DNA of 64,000 nt. It comes from a virus. Below, piece after piece: positions 1-9,000 of this stretch (positions are counted from its first letter, which is position 1; each line of letters opens with the position of its first letter). The notes under the pieces were generated by a model. That model had not been told where the DNA came from. It worked only from the letters and a program-made list of their open reading frames with translations, and made no database searches. The position numbers were made by a program, and so were the translations under genes. The DNA is taken from IMG/VR virus record IMGVR_UViG_3300044643_000328, positions 1-64,000 of that record. One strand, 5' to 3'.

Positions 1-1
1 A

Positions 2-379
2 CAAGTGTCTGGTTTATTAGAGCTTGTTGTAAAGAGTAAAACTAACCCTTTAGATATGCTTACCTACCCTCAGGTGGGACCTCAATCAATAAAGATTAAC
101 TTCTCTAAAGAAGAGAACAAATATAGATTTAATCAGTTCTGGGATATAACTAAGAACCGTGGTGAGTTTACAGCTAACAACGTTCCAATGTTTGTTACAA
201 AACCTAACGGTTATCAGTTTGACATTAATGCTCAATATGTTGATTATCAGAAGCCAGCGTTACAGCATAAAAAGTTTAGACATCAATCTAATAAAGTATT
301 TTTACGTAAATTAAAGAGTAATGATGTTAAACTACTATTTAAAATATCTAACTTAAAACTTTTACAATCACCTAGGTAA
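2..379 (+). CDS. C-terminal part of a truncated structural protein
   Basis: The reading frame is open to the left edge of the window, so only the last 125 codons or so of a longer gene are visible. The visible part is basic near its end and contains a stretch around FNQFWDITKNRGEF followed by KKFRHQSNKVFLRKLKS. From memory this kind of ending (an aromatic 'WDxTxxRGEF' segment, then a basic KKFR tail) resembles tail or stabilization proteins of crAss-like phages, but this is weak and unverified. The stop codon overlaps the ATG of the next gene by one base (TAATG), so the two genes are cotranscribed and probably translationally coupled. Function is otherwise unknown. Confidence 0.6.
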   Translation, partial: QVSGLLELVVKSKTNPLDMLTYPQVGPQSIKINFSKEENKYRFNQFWDITKNRGEFTANNVPMFVTKPNGYQFDINAQYVDYQKPALQHKKFRHQSNKVFLRKLKSNDVKLLFKISNLKLLQSPR

Positions 380-3300
380 TGAATAAGTTACTAATTCATA
401 TGATGAATGCTGGTGACATAGATCACAAGATCCTTCCTGGTTTGCCTAAAGCACAGAAGGGTAAGCAAACTACGTCTAAAAAACGTGGGGAAACTGTTTT
501 GGTTGATGGTAAAAGAATGAATACTTATTCTGATGAATATGAAAAAGCATATAACAAAGGGATAGGTCAGTGGGTATCTTATGATAAAGCTAGTGGACAA
601 TGGAACCCTCTTCCGGGTAACTTACCTAACTCTGCATATAACAATGCAGAATTTGTAAGTGGGGTAGTTGATCTACCAGAAGTTACTGTTAGTTCTAAAC
701 TAAATCCAAATGTAGCATCTGCTAGAAAGAAAGCTCAACAACAATTAGGTTCATATGAGGATTATGTAAAAGGTCAACAATCTACTGTTCCAAAATGGGC
801 AGAACGTATGGGCTTCAATAATAAAGAAGCTGATAGAAAGATTTATGATCAAAACTATGGTAACTTATTAAATACAAGAACTTACCAGAATTTAGTTGAT
901 GCTATACCTCAAAAAGAAAATGAGAGTAGAGTTAACTACATCAATAGATTTAATAATCTTGCTGGTAAAAACGCTGTATCTCTTGCTAGACAAGCTAATG
1001 TTACAGAACCTTTTGATCCAAACAACTTATATAAATTAGGTCAATGGGGTTGGAAAGGTCTTAATCATATTGCTGCTCTTAATCAAGCTATGTCACCTTC
1101 AAATACTAGAGGTTTTATGCCTACTATACAAGAAGGTATAGACAGAGGTAATATGCCTATACCTGGTATGTTACCTGATGAGGCTAAAGAAATTGGTATA
1201 ACTCAACCATTTGAAACAGTTGATGATCTTGCGTATCGTTATGGTTTTAGACCAGCTTTAAAAGCAGGAGACAACTTAATGAATCCAGCTGGTAGTCAAT
1301 CTCGTAATTTTAATAGTAGGTATCTTGGTGCTTCAGATGAAGACAAGGTGTTTACAAGTTTAATGAATCCGTTAAACTATATAACAGGATCAGAACTACT
1401 TAGCGGTGGTAAAAATATAGCTAAAGCTACTAGATTAGGAGAAGGTTTAGAAACTGCAGGTAAGTTTTTAACTGAACGTACTCCTTTAAGAAATACTTAT
1501 AAGATTAATCCTTTTGCTTTTACACCAGAAGAAACATCTGCCTATAGAATGATAGGAGATGATGCTGGTGTACAAGATTTAATTACCTCAGGTAAAGTGA
1601 GACCAAGCGTTCAAGGAAGTGATCTTGGACGTACACATTCTCAAACGTTTTATTCACAAGGAGTTCCTTATGATGGTAGAACTTATCCAAAATATGGAAA
1701 GCAGTTTAGTAGAGGTTTTGAAGGTCCAAACATGGTTGAAGTTCCTAACTACGCTGATAACTCATCATTTGGTTATGGACCAGCAGGAAAACAAGTAGGA
1801 GCTCAAGCTTTGACTTATCCTGGTTCAGAAATTGGAATTAATAATGTAAATCTTTATAAACAAGATTGGTTACAAGGATATAAAAAAGTTAACAACTTAC
1901 TTAACTCATCATCTAGAAAAACTAATTTAGATGACTTAATGTATGCTAAGAAAGTATATGGACCATTAGGATATCAGATACCTGAGAACTTAGAAAGAAT
2001 ATCTCAATCAGATCTTTTAACAGATAGAACTATTCGTGGGTTAGTAAATAGAGATAACTCATTTTATAGAGGTGTTAACGTAGACTTAGAAGCTCTTAAA
2101 CAAAGATTGATAAATAAAAGTAATTCATTTAAACAGTTTAATAAAAACCCACAAGAAGATCCGTTATCTAAATTTGATAATCTTATTGCAGAATTAAGAA
2201 GTGCTAATATAGATCCTAATGATTCTGAGGAAGTAGCAAAGTATATGGCTACACATATCCCAGGTGAGACAGGAGCTGGTAGATTTGGTGTTGACATGGA
2301 TCAACTTGCTAAAAAAGGATTAGATGCTTTATATACGTCTAACTCTTTAGGTACTGCTGAAGGATATACCTATGGAAAAGGATATATAGTTAAAGCAAAA
2401 AAACCTACAGATTTTAGTTCTAGTAATAGAAGAGCGTGGATTAATAATAATGTTCCTGATATACAAACTGGAGATAATTATAAATTAAGAACATTTTCTT
2501 CTAAACCTATAAGTTGGAAAACTGAATATGAAAAACTTGATCAAGACGTAATAAATAACTACAGAGAAAAGTTAGGTTATGAAAGATTAGTAAAAGAGTT
2601 TCCAGAAATTTTATCTGATGAAAGACATACTTGGGAAAGTATTGTTCCTGAAATGCAGCAGATTAATGATAGAAGAAACCAGTTAAGACAAATTGCTGAT
2701 GAAGAACAAGAAATAGCTCGTGCACGTTATGAAGATGATGCATTTACTACTAAGGATAGACTAAATAGATTTGAAGGCAGATTTGATTTAAATAATACCC
2801 CAAGGTATCAAAGAATTATAAAAAGGTTAACAAGTCCTTCTTTTATAAAAGATGTTTTTATGGACGCTTATTATGATAAGAAGCTAGGAGATATTAATAA
2901 GATAAACTCAAAAGCTTGGAAAGAAGCGTCAGTTATTCCATGGCTTGAAAGATACCCTGATTTAGCAAACGCCATTCCAGAAGTTAACCCTTATGCTCAT
3001 TATATACATATTGGTAAACCTGGTCAAAAAGTATTAGAACCCATGTCAGTACAAAAGATATCCCCTGAAACTTGGATAAATAAAAGTAGAGGTCACCAAG
3101 GACAATATTCAAGACAAGCTACTAGAAGAGAGTTTGGTGGTGAATATGATGCTCCTCAATATATGATGGGTGGTCAACCATGTTATGAATGTGGAGGCAG
3201 TGTTAAAAGATATGATGTAGGTGGATTTTATGATTGTCCTGATCAAGAAAAAGATCCTGTAACAGGTAAATGTGCGGCTGATGTAGCTAGAGGTAGACAA

Positions 3301-5877
3301 GCAAATGCTGCTAATAAAGCTGCTACTAAAGATATGAACTCATGGGCTAAGCAAGTAGCTGCTATGGATAAAGAACTTGCTAAACAATATGCTGCACAAG
3401 ACGCAGGTCAGATAACTTTTGATTATGATTGGATGCAGAATCGTTTAGATAAAGCTGATAAGAAAGCAGCTGTTGCAGGATATAAACAATTCTTTCAACA
3501 GAACCCTAATGTGTTTGTAGCAGATGATACATCTGGATATAGTCCTGAGCAAAAGTATATTATTGCTAGTAAGTTAAAACAGAGAATGAGTACTCCTATG
3601 GGGTCTAAACTTGCTCAACAACAGTTTGGTGTAGATCCTAGATTTTATGATTTACAACGCATGCAGTCTGAGATGGCTCCTAAGATGGGTGGATGGAATG
3701 GTATGAGAAACTGGTTGTTTAATGTATATAAACAAGACGGTGGTCCTATTGTAGATCCTCGCGGTCAGTGGGCTCACCCTGGTCAAGTAACTCGTATACC
3801 TAGTTCTAATATAACTATGCAAGGTGTTCCTTATCCTGTATATGGTGTAGGATCTAATGGTCAAAAGCAGATGATGTATCCAGGACAAGAGTATAACTTT
3901 GGCGGTGCATCTTATGTAGACGAGTATCCTATGATGCAGTTTGGTGGAGGAACATTACTTGGCCCTTCTCCAATGATAATGTCACTAGCTTCTAAAGTTG
4001 CTAACTTTTTTTCTAAACCAAAGAGTTCAGGAATAACGGATGCTATGCGTAAATCAGCTAAAGATCTTTTTTATACGTCATATAATCAAATGAATAGTGC
4101 TTTCTATGATAAAAATGAAAAGTTTTATGATAAGCTAAGAGCTAATGATACAAAAAAATACGACAATTCATCTAATTCTATAAACTTATCTTCTGGTCGT
4201 TTTAGAGGAGCTAAGGTAGCACCAGCAATGATTAATGATATAGTTAACGCAGCTAAAGCTAATAATGTAGATCCATGGGTTATGTTATCTCTTGTAGGTA
4301 GAGAATCTACTTTTGGTTCTGACAAGGAGTATGTTAACCACAGAGAAGCTGGTAATAAGCAAGACTTAATTTCAGGTTGGAATGTAGCAGAAGATTATCA
4401 ACCCTATGAAGTAAATAGATACTTAGCTGATAAAAAAGTACCAGGTATTAAAGTACTTAAAGATAACAGTGGTTGGAATTATGAAGTAGAAGATGGACAA
4501 GCTATAGAAAATTATTTAAAAAGTAATCCTAATATTATAGATGGGTATTATAAAAAACTAGAATCTACACCTGATCTTGGTAACTTAGATAGTTTTTCTC
4601 TTGCTGCTCAAAGAATTAAGAAGAAAGGTATTCAGAATTACAACCCTGGTGATCCTAGGTATTCTTCTATGGTAAATCAAGATATGGGTCTTTTAAAACA
4701 AGATGCTGCGTTAAAAGCATATATGAAGACTCTAGGCTATAAAGAAGGTGGGGAATTTGGGGAAGGACTTCTTAGTAAGACTGTTAGTTGTTCTAATTGT
4801 GGTTGGTCTTGGGAAGCTGTAGATGGTGGATCTGATCCATTAACTTGTCATAAGTGTGGTGGTATTGCTAAAATGAAAAACGGTGGATACATTGTAACTA
4901 GAAGTAATGATCGTAAAGGTAAAACACATAAAGTGACAGGACCTGATGGAACTGTTAAATATTTTGGTGATTCTAAACTAGGTCAACATCCTAAAGATCC
5001 AGAACGTAAAGCAGCATTCTATGCTCGTCATAAAAAGAATTTAGATGGTAATCCATACTTTAGAGCATTTGCTAAAAAGACTTGGGAAGATGGTGGTACT
5101 ATAAAAATGCAAAGAGGTGGTATGAGTAGTGCAGACAGCGTAAGACATCAAGCTGGTAAGATATTAAAATATGAACAGTTAAGAGGTGGCCCTGGTGGTA
5201 CTCCTCTACCATACTATAGTGATCCTAGCTATATGAACATGTTAATGAATGATATTTACCCACAGGTAAAGAAATTATTTCCTAACGCTAGTGCTATGGA
5301 AGCTGGTGAAGCTATGGATTTTATATTCAACGCTGGTTGGGATAAAGCTAGTAAAAAAATAACAAAAGATCCTAGAGCTTATGCTTTACAGGAATACTAT
5401 AGACAATATGATCCTTCAAAGTTAGATGCACAAGGAAACTGGTCAGGTAGAAAAAACCCTGCTTATTCTTTTGATCAAGAGTATAATTCTACAATAGGAA
5501 AGCTTTCTGAAAATCAAAGAAGAGTGTTAATGAACAAAGGAAGAGATTGGTATTATAGAAACATAAACAATCCAGCTCCAGGAGTTCCTAACAGTAACTA
5601 TGATGATACTTGGTATGGACGTATATGGAATACTAATGACTTTTTACCTTTTAATCCAAACAACCCAAATTTTAAACCTAAGAAAGAAGATGGTGGAGAA
5701 CTTAGTTTATGGGATATGATTAAGATGGCTCAAGGTGGGGAGATGATTCGTAGAGCAGATGGCTCATATTCTAAACGTGGATTATGGGATAACATTAGAG
5801 CTAACAAAGGGTCAGGCAAAAAGCCTACTAAACAGATGCTAGAACAAGAACGTAAAATAAAATCTAAAAATAAATAA
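379..5877 (+). CDS. Giant virion-type protein with peptidoglycan-hydrolase-like segments and Gly-Gly motifs
   Basis: This 1832-residue protein looks like a mosaic tail-associated or injected protein. Residues about 1285-1370 resemble a lytic transglycosylase (VDPWVMLSLVGREST, candidate catalytic Glu1309). A zinc ribbon follows at 1471-1497 (CSNCGWSW, then CHKCGG). Residues about 1509-1575 (RKGKTHKV, YFGDS, HPKDPERKAAFYARHKK) match a small domain known from chlorella viruses and phages, recalled as DUF5754-like. Near 1590-1760 a segment with EAMDFIFNAGWDKA resembles muramidases. Around residue 564 an FYRG motif, with TSNS about 90 residues on, hints at an ADP-ribosyltransferase-like fold, only weakly. 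At least ten (Y/M/F/W)-x-x-GG motifs lie in the last 900 residues. The role inferred is local cell-wall digestion during genome entry. The start overlaps the previous stop. Confidence 0.8.
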   Translation: MNKLLIHMMNAGDIDHKILPGLPKAQKGKQTTSKKRGETVLVDGKRMNTYSDEYEKAYNKGIGQWVSYDKASGQWNPLPGNLPNSAYNNAEFVSGVVDLPEVTVSSKLNPNVASARKKAQQQLGSYEDYVKGQQSTVPKWAERMGFNNKEADRKIYDQNYGNLLNTRTYQNLVDAIPQKENESRVNYINRFNNLAGKNAVSLARQANVTEPFDPNNLYKLGQWGWKGLNHIAALNQAMSPSNTRGFMPTIQEGIDRGNMPIPGMLPDEAKEIGITQPFETVDDLAYRYGFRPALKAGDNLMNPAGSQSRNFNSRYLGASDEDKVFTSLMNPLNYITGSELLSGGKNIAKATRLGEGLETAGKFLTERTPLRNTYKINPFAFTPEETSAYRMIGDDAGVQDLITSGKVRPSVQGSDLGRTHSQTFYSQGVPYDGRTYPKYGKQFSRGFEGPNMVEVPNYADNSSFGYGPAGKQVGAQALTYPGSEIGINNVNLYKQDWLQGYKKVNNLLNSSSRKTNLDDLMYAKKVYGPLGYQIPENLERISQSDLLTDRTIRGLVNRDNSFYRGVNVDLEALKQRLINKSNSFKQFNKNPQEDPLSKFDNLIAELRSANIDPNDSEEVAKYMATHIPGETGAGRFGVDMDQLAKKGLDALYTSNSLGTAEGYTYGKGYIVKAKKPTDFSSSNRRAWINNNVPDIQTGDNYKLRTFSSKPISWKTEYEKLDQDVINNYREKLGYERLVKEFPEILSDERHTWESIVPEMQQINDRRNQLRQIADEEQEIARARYEDDAFTTKDRLNRFEGRFDLNNTPRYQRIIKRLTSPSFIKDVFMDAYYDKKLGDINKINSKAWKEASVIPWLERYPDLANAIPEVNPYAHYIHIGKPGQKVLEPMSVQKISPETWINKSRGHQGQYSRQATRREFGGEYDAPQYMMGGQPCYECGGSVKRYDVGGFYDCPDQEKDPVTGKCAADVARGRQANAANKAATKDMNSWAKQVAAMDKELAKQYAAQDAGQITFDYDWMQNRLDKADKKAAVAGYKQFFQQNPNVFVADDTSGYSPEQKYIIASKLKQRMSTPMGSKLAQQQFGVDPRFYDLQRMQSEMAPKMGGWNGMRNWLFNVYKQDGGPIVDPRGQWAHPGQVTRIPSSNITMQGVPYPVYGVGSNGQKQMMYPGQEYNFGGASYVDEYPMMQFGGGTLLGPSPMIMSLASKVANFFSKPKSSGITDAMRKSAKDLFYTSYNQMNSAFYDKNEKFYDKLRANDTKKYDNSSNSINLSSGRFRGAKVAPAMINDIVNAAKANNVDPWVMLSLVGRESTFGSDKEYVNHREAGNKQDLISGWNVAEDYQPYEVNRYLADKKVPGIKVLKDNSGWNYEVEDGQAIENYLKSNPNIIDGYYKKLESTPDLGNLDSFSLAAQRIKKKGIQNYNPGDPRYSSMVNQDMGLLKQDAALKAYMKTLGYKEGGEFGEGLLSKTVSCSNCGWSWEAVDGGSDPLTCHKCGGIAKMKNGGYIVTRSNDRKGKTHKVTGPDGTVKYFGDSKLGQHPKDPERKAAFYARHKKNLDGNPYFRAFAKKTWEDGGTIKMQRGGMSSADSVRHQAGKILKYEQLRGGPGGTPLPYYSDPSYMNMLMNDIYPQVKKLFPNASAMEAGEAMDFIFNAGWDKASKKITKDPRAYALQEYYRQYDPSKLDAQGNWSGRKNPAYSFDQEYNSTIGKLSENQRRVLMNKGRDWYYRNINNPAPGVPNSNYDDTWYGRIWNTNDFLPFNPNNPNFKPKKEDGGELSLWDMIKMAQGGEMIRRADGSYSKRGLWDNIRANKGSGKKPTKQMLEQERKIKSKNK

Positions 5878-5879
5878 GT

Positions 5880-8800
5880 ATGTTTACCTACGACTTTATC
5901 CCTAACTTTGCTACAGGGAAAAACAGAATAGTAAGATTTAGATCTTCTAAAAGAAATAAACAAAACGGTGGTCAACTAAACCAAGCTCAGTTTGGTATGC
6001 AAAAAGGTGATACCTATGATCCATATGCTGCTAAAGCTGCTGAAGCTTCACAGAACGTCAATATGATGAATCAGTACCAAGCTAACATGCAGCAAAATAA
6101 ATCTAACATGGCTAATGGTTTAGAAAGTGCTTTAAGGCAAAACTTTATTATGGACAACCAAAATAAACTTAAATCTTTCTTTGATAATAATCTTAGGTCT
6201 TTTCTTAATAAAAAGCAGCTTGAAGACTTAAGCAGATTTACTCCTAAGTATACTATGGATAGTGCTACAGGAGCTGTAACTATTCAAGAACCTACTTTTA
6301 AAACAGACCCTGCTGAGTATGGTCAAGGGGGTGGATATATGAATGATCAATATATGTATTATGCTCAAGGTGGTATGGAAGTACCACGTCAAGAAGATTT
6401 TCCTGATTATAACAGCTTTGCTGCTGCTATGCAAGAATGGGAACAAATGGGTCAGTATAATAACTATATGAATTCTCCAGCTATGATGGCTGATAGTATT
6501 CCTATAGCACAACCTGTTGTAGGGGTTCCTCCTGCAGCAGTACCTGCTCAAGCTGCACAGGTTGCTCTCAATCCGTATCAAGGATCAAGTGTATATGACT
6601 TTTTATCTGCACAAAATAAAGCTGCAGATTATACTAGTAGAAAAGCATTAGCTAGTCAATTAGGTATTAAGAACTATCGTGGAACAGCTGCTCAGAATCT
6701 TCAGATGATAAGTATGTTGCAACAATCTCCTGATCTTCTTCAATCCTATACACCATCTACAGCGGGTAAAAGTTCTAAAACTGTAACAGTTATTGATCAA
6801 CAAGGTAACCCTGTACAAGTTCCTGCAGATAGTACATCTACCCCTAAAGATACAACAACTAGTAGAAAAACTCCTATTCTTCCTAAGAAGCAATCTAATG
6901 AAACTGAAAATGGTTATGTAGCTAAAGTTCTTGGTATTGTTGGTGCTACTGCAGCTGCAGGTGGATTAACTTATCTTGAATCTCAAGCTATGTTAAAATA
7001 TATTAATTCTGGTGCATTTAAGTTAAGTGATGCAGCTAAAGCTAAAATAACACAAGCTGTTGAAAACTTGACAGCTCAAACTGCAACTAATGCTACTAAA
7101 GGTATTAAGGATGTTGCTGATTGGTTTAAAGGATTACCATTAAGACAAAGAAATATTCTTAAGACTTTAGATGCTGCTGAAATTCCTGGGGTTGTTCACA
7201 CTTTAAAATCTGGTACAGCTGCTAATGATTTATCAGCTTGGAAGATGTTACAAGAAGCTAATGCAGAATCTAGTATTCTAAATAGAGCTGAAGCTGCAAA
7301 TGCAATTGATGAAGCTGCAGCAGAAAGTAAAGCTCTACGTAGTTTTAATGCAAAGAAGAGTGCGGCTGCTCGTCAGAGTAAATTAGTACAGAATATATCT
7401 GATAGAACAAGTGCTGCATTAGCTGCAGTAGAGGGAGAAGAAGCTTATATGAATGCACTTGAAAAAGCTAAAGGAGAAGCTAAAGCTTTGCGTAGTTTTA
7501 ATGCACAAAAAGCTGCAGCTATTCGTTGGGGTAAACCTGTACCTAAGTTTCCTACATTACCAGGAGCTGCTGCAAAAAGTGAGAATGCTTTTATGGGAGC
7601 TTTAAGAGAAGCTAGTGCTGCTGCAACAGAAACTCCTTGGCTTAGAAATACATTGAAGTTTATGAAACGTATGCCTAAGTTTCAAGAAGGTGGTGAGCCA
7701 GATTCACTAGGAGAAAACATCTTAGAGTGGGTTGATCCTACAGGTATTAGCTCATGGGATGATGTTCGTAGAAGTTATAACGATCCTAATGCTGCTTGGT
7801 GGGAGACCGGTTTAGAAATGGCAGGTGCTATACCAGTATTTGGTAAACTTGGTAAAGCCGGTAAAGCAGTAAAAGCTGCTGCTACAGCTGGCAAAGCTAC
7901 CAAAGCTAGCAAAGTTGCTAATGTTGCTAAAAAAGTTTGGACAGGTACAGGTAAAACTTTAGATTGGGTTGGTGGAGCCGCACCTCAAAGATTTATTGAT
8001 CAAAGTATTAATCCTTTGACAAGAGGTATGGGTGTACTCACTGCTAGAGGTTTACAAAATGCTCCATCATGGGTTGGCAAAACTGCTAGTTTTATACAAC
8101 CTTTACAACAAGGTCAAAGATTTTGGAAAGGTGTTGGTGATGTAACAGGTTCAGGTCTTGGTATGATGAGAGTTCCAGAACCAGTTAACGAACAGGTTAA
8201 CATTATGATGCCAGACGGATCAATTGTACCTATGTCTTCTACTGATCCTGAATTAAGTAATTTAGTTAATCAGAATATGATTGATACTGCTCAGGGTACT
8301 GGGTATGACGCAAATACAAATTCATGGAAAGCTAGAAAAGGTATTAAGTATAAAGGTAAAAAATATAAAAACGGTGGGTACTATAACCCAATGACTATGA
8401 TGGCAGAAGGTGGTGAACCTAATGGCGGTATGGCATTAGGACAAATATCTTCTGTAGCTGATAAAATGAATAAGCTACGTCAGTTTGTTTCACCAGAACA
8501 AAACTTAGATCCGTGGATTGCTTCTAAGCTAGCAGTTATGGATCATTCAGCTAATGCTATTTCTGACTATATGATGTATAATCCTGAATCTCAAGGTGAA
8601 GAGATGGAAATGGAAGAACAAGAAATGAGAAGAGGTGGTTCTACATTTAGTGGAAATGCTTGGTATAGAAACGGTGGAACAAACAATCCAGGATTTAGAG
8701 CTCTACCAGATTTTGTACAAAATCAAATACTTTCTAACATGGCTTATGGAGGAATCCAAATAGATCCAGCTAAGAGAGGAACATTCAAAGCTCAAGCTAC

Positions 8801-8996
8801 TCGCATGGGTATGGGAGTACAAGAAGCTGCATCTGCAATACTTAATGCACCAGAAGGAAAGTATAGTCCTGCTATGAGAAAAAAGGCTAACTTTGCTAAA
8901 AACTTTGCTAAGCAACAAGGTGGTCAAGTTTTAGATGTTACTCCAGAAGAATTAGAAATGCTTCGTCAACAAGGTTATCAGTTTGAAATAATGTAA
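5880..8996 (+). CDS. Giant virion-type protein, Ala-rich, with Gly-Gly motifs
   Basis: The protein has 1038 residues and I do not recognise a catalytic domain. About ten Gly-Gly motifs punctuate it (for example YAQGGM, FQEGGE, YKNGGY, MAEGGE, MRRGGS, YRNGGT, MAYGGI), of the same type as in the genes on either side. A hydrophobic segment lies near residues 345-368. Residues about 610-680 combine DPTGISSWDDV with a hydrophobic AGAIPVFGKLGKAGKAVKAA stretch, a pattern that resembles pre-toxin or membrane-translocating regions of polymorphic toxins. The centre is rich in Ala and charged residues, probably long helices. It begins three bases after the previous stop and is followed five bases later by the next gene. 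It is most likely a structural or injected protein that works with its neighbours; this is inference from context. Confidence 0.75.
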   Translation: MFTYDFIPNFATGKNRIVRFRSSKRNKQNGGQLNQAQFGMQKGDTYDPYAAKAAEASQNVNMMNQYQANMQQNKSNMANGLESALRQNFIMDNQNKLKSFFDNNLRSFLNKKQLEDLSRFTPKYTMDSATGAVTIQEPTFKTDPAEYGQGGGYMNDQYMYYAQGGMEVPRQEDFPDYNSFAAAMQEWEQMGQYNNYMNSPAMMADSIPIAQPVVGVPPAAVPAQAAQVALNPYQGSSVYDFLSAQNKAADYTSRKALASQLGIKNYRGTAAQNLQMISMLQQSPDLLQSYTPSTAGKSSKTVTVIDQQGNPVQVPADSTSTPKDTTTSRKTPILPKKQSNETENGYVAKVLGIVGATAAAGGLTYLESQAMLKYINSGAFKLSDAAKAKITQAVENLTAQTATNATKGIKDVADWFKGLPLRQRNILKTLDAAEIPGVVHTLKSGTAANDLSAWKMLQEANAESSILNRAEAANAIDEAAAESKALRSFNAKKSAAARQSKLVQNISDRTSAALAAVEGEEAYMNALEKAKGEAKALRSFNAQKAAAIRWGKPVPKFPTLPGAAAKSENAFMGALREASAAATETPWLRNTLKFMKRMPKFQEGGEPDSLGENILEWVDPTGISSWDDVRRSYNDPNAAWWETGLEMAGAIPVFGKLGKAGKAVKAAATAGKATKASKVANVAKKVWTGTGKTLDWVGGAAPQRFIDQSINPLTRGMGVLTARGLQNAPSWVGKTASFIQPLQQGQRFWKGVGDVTGSGLGMMRVPEPVNEQVNIMMPDGSIVPMSSTDPELSNLVNQNMIDTAQGTGYDANTNSWKARKGIKYKGKKYKNGGYYNPMTMMAEGGEPNGGMALGQISSVADKMNKLRQFVSPEQNLDPWIASKLAVMDHSANAISDYMMYNPESQGEEMEMEEQEMRRGGSTFSGNAWYRNGGTNNPGFRALPDFVQNQILSNMAYGGIQIDPAKRGTFKAQATRMGMGVQEAASAILNAPEGKYSPAMRKKANFAKNFAKQQGGQVLDVTPEELEMLRQQGYQFEIM

Positions 8997-9000
8997 TCAT

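Noticed and set aside
391-4325. Reverse-strand open frames opposite the first giant gene
   Set aside because: They are short, have Ser/Thr/Ile-rich shadow composition, no neighbours on that strand and overlap a well-supported long gene completely.
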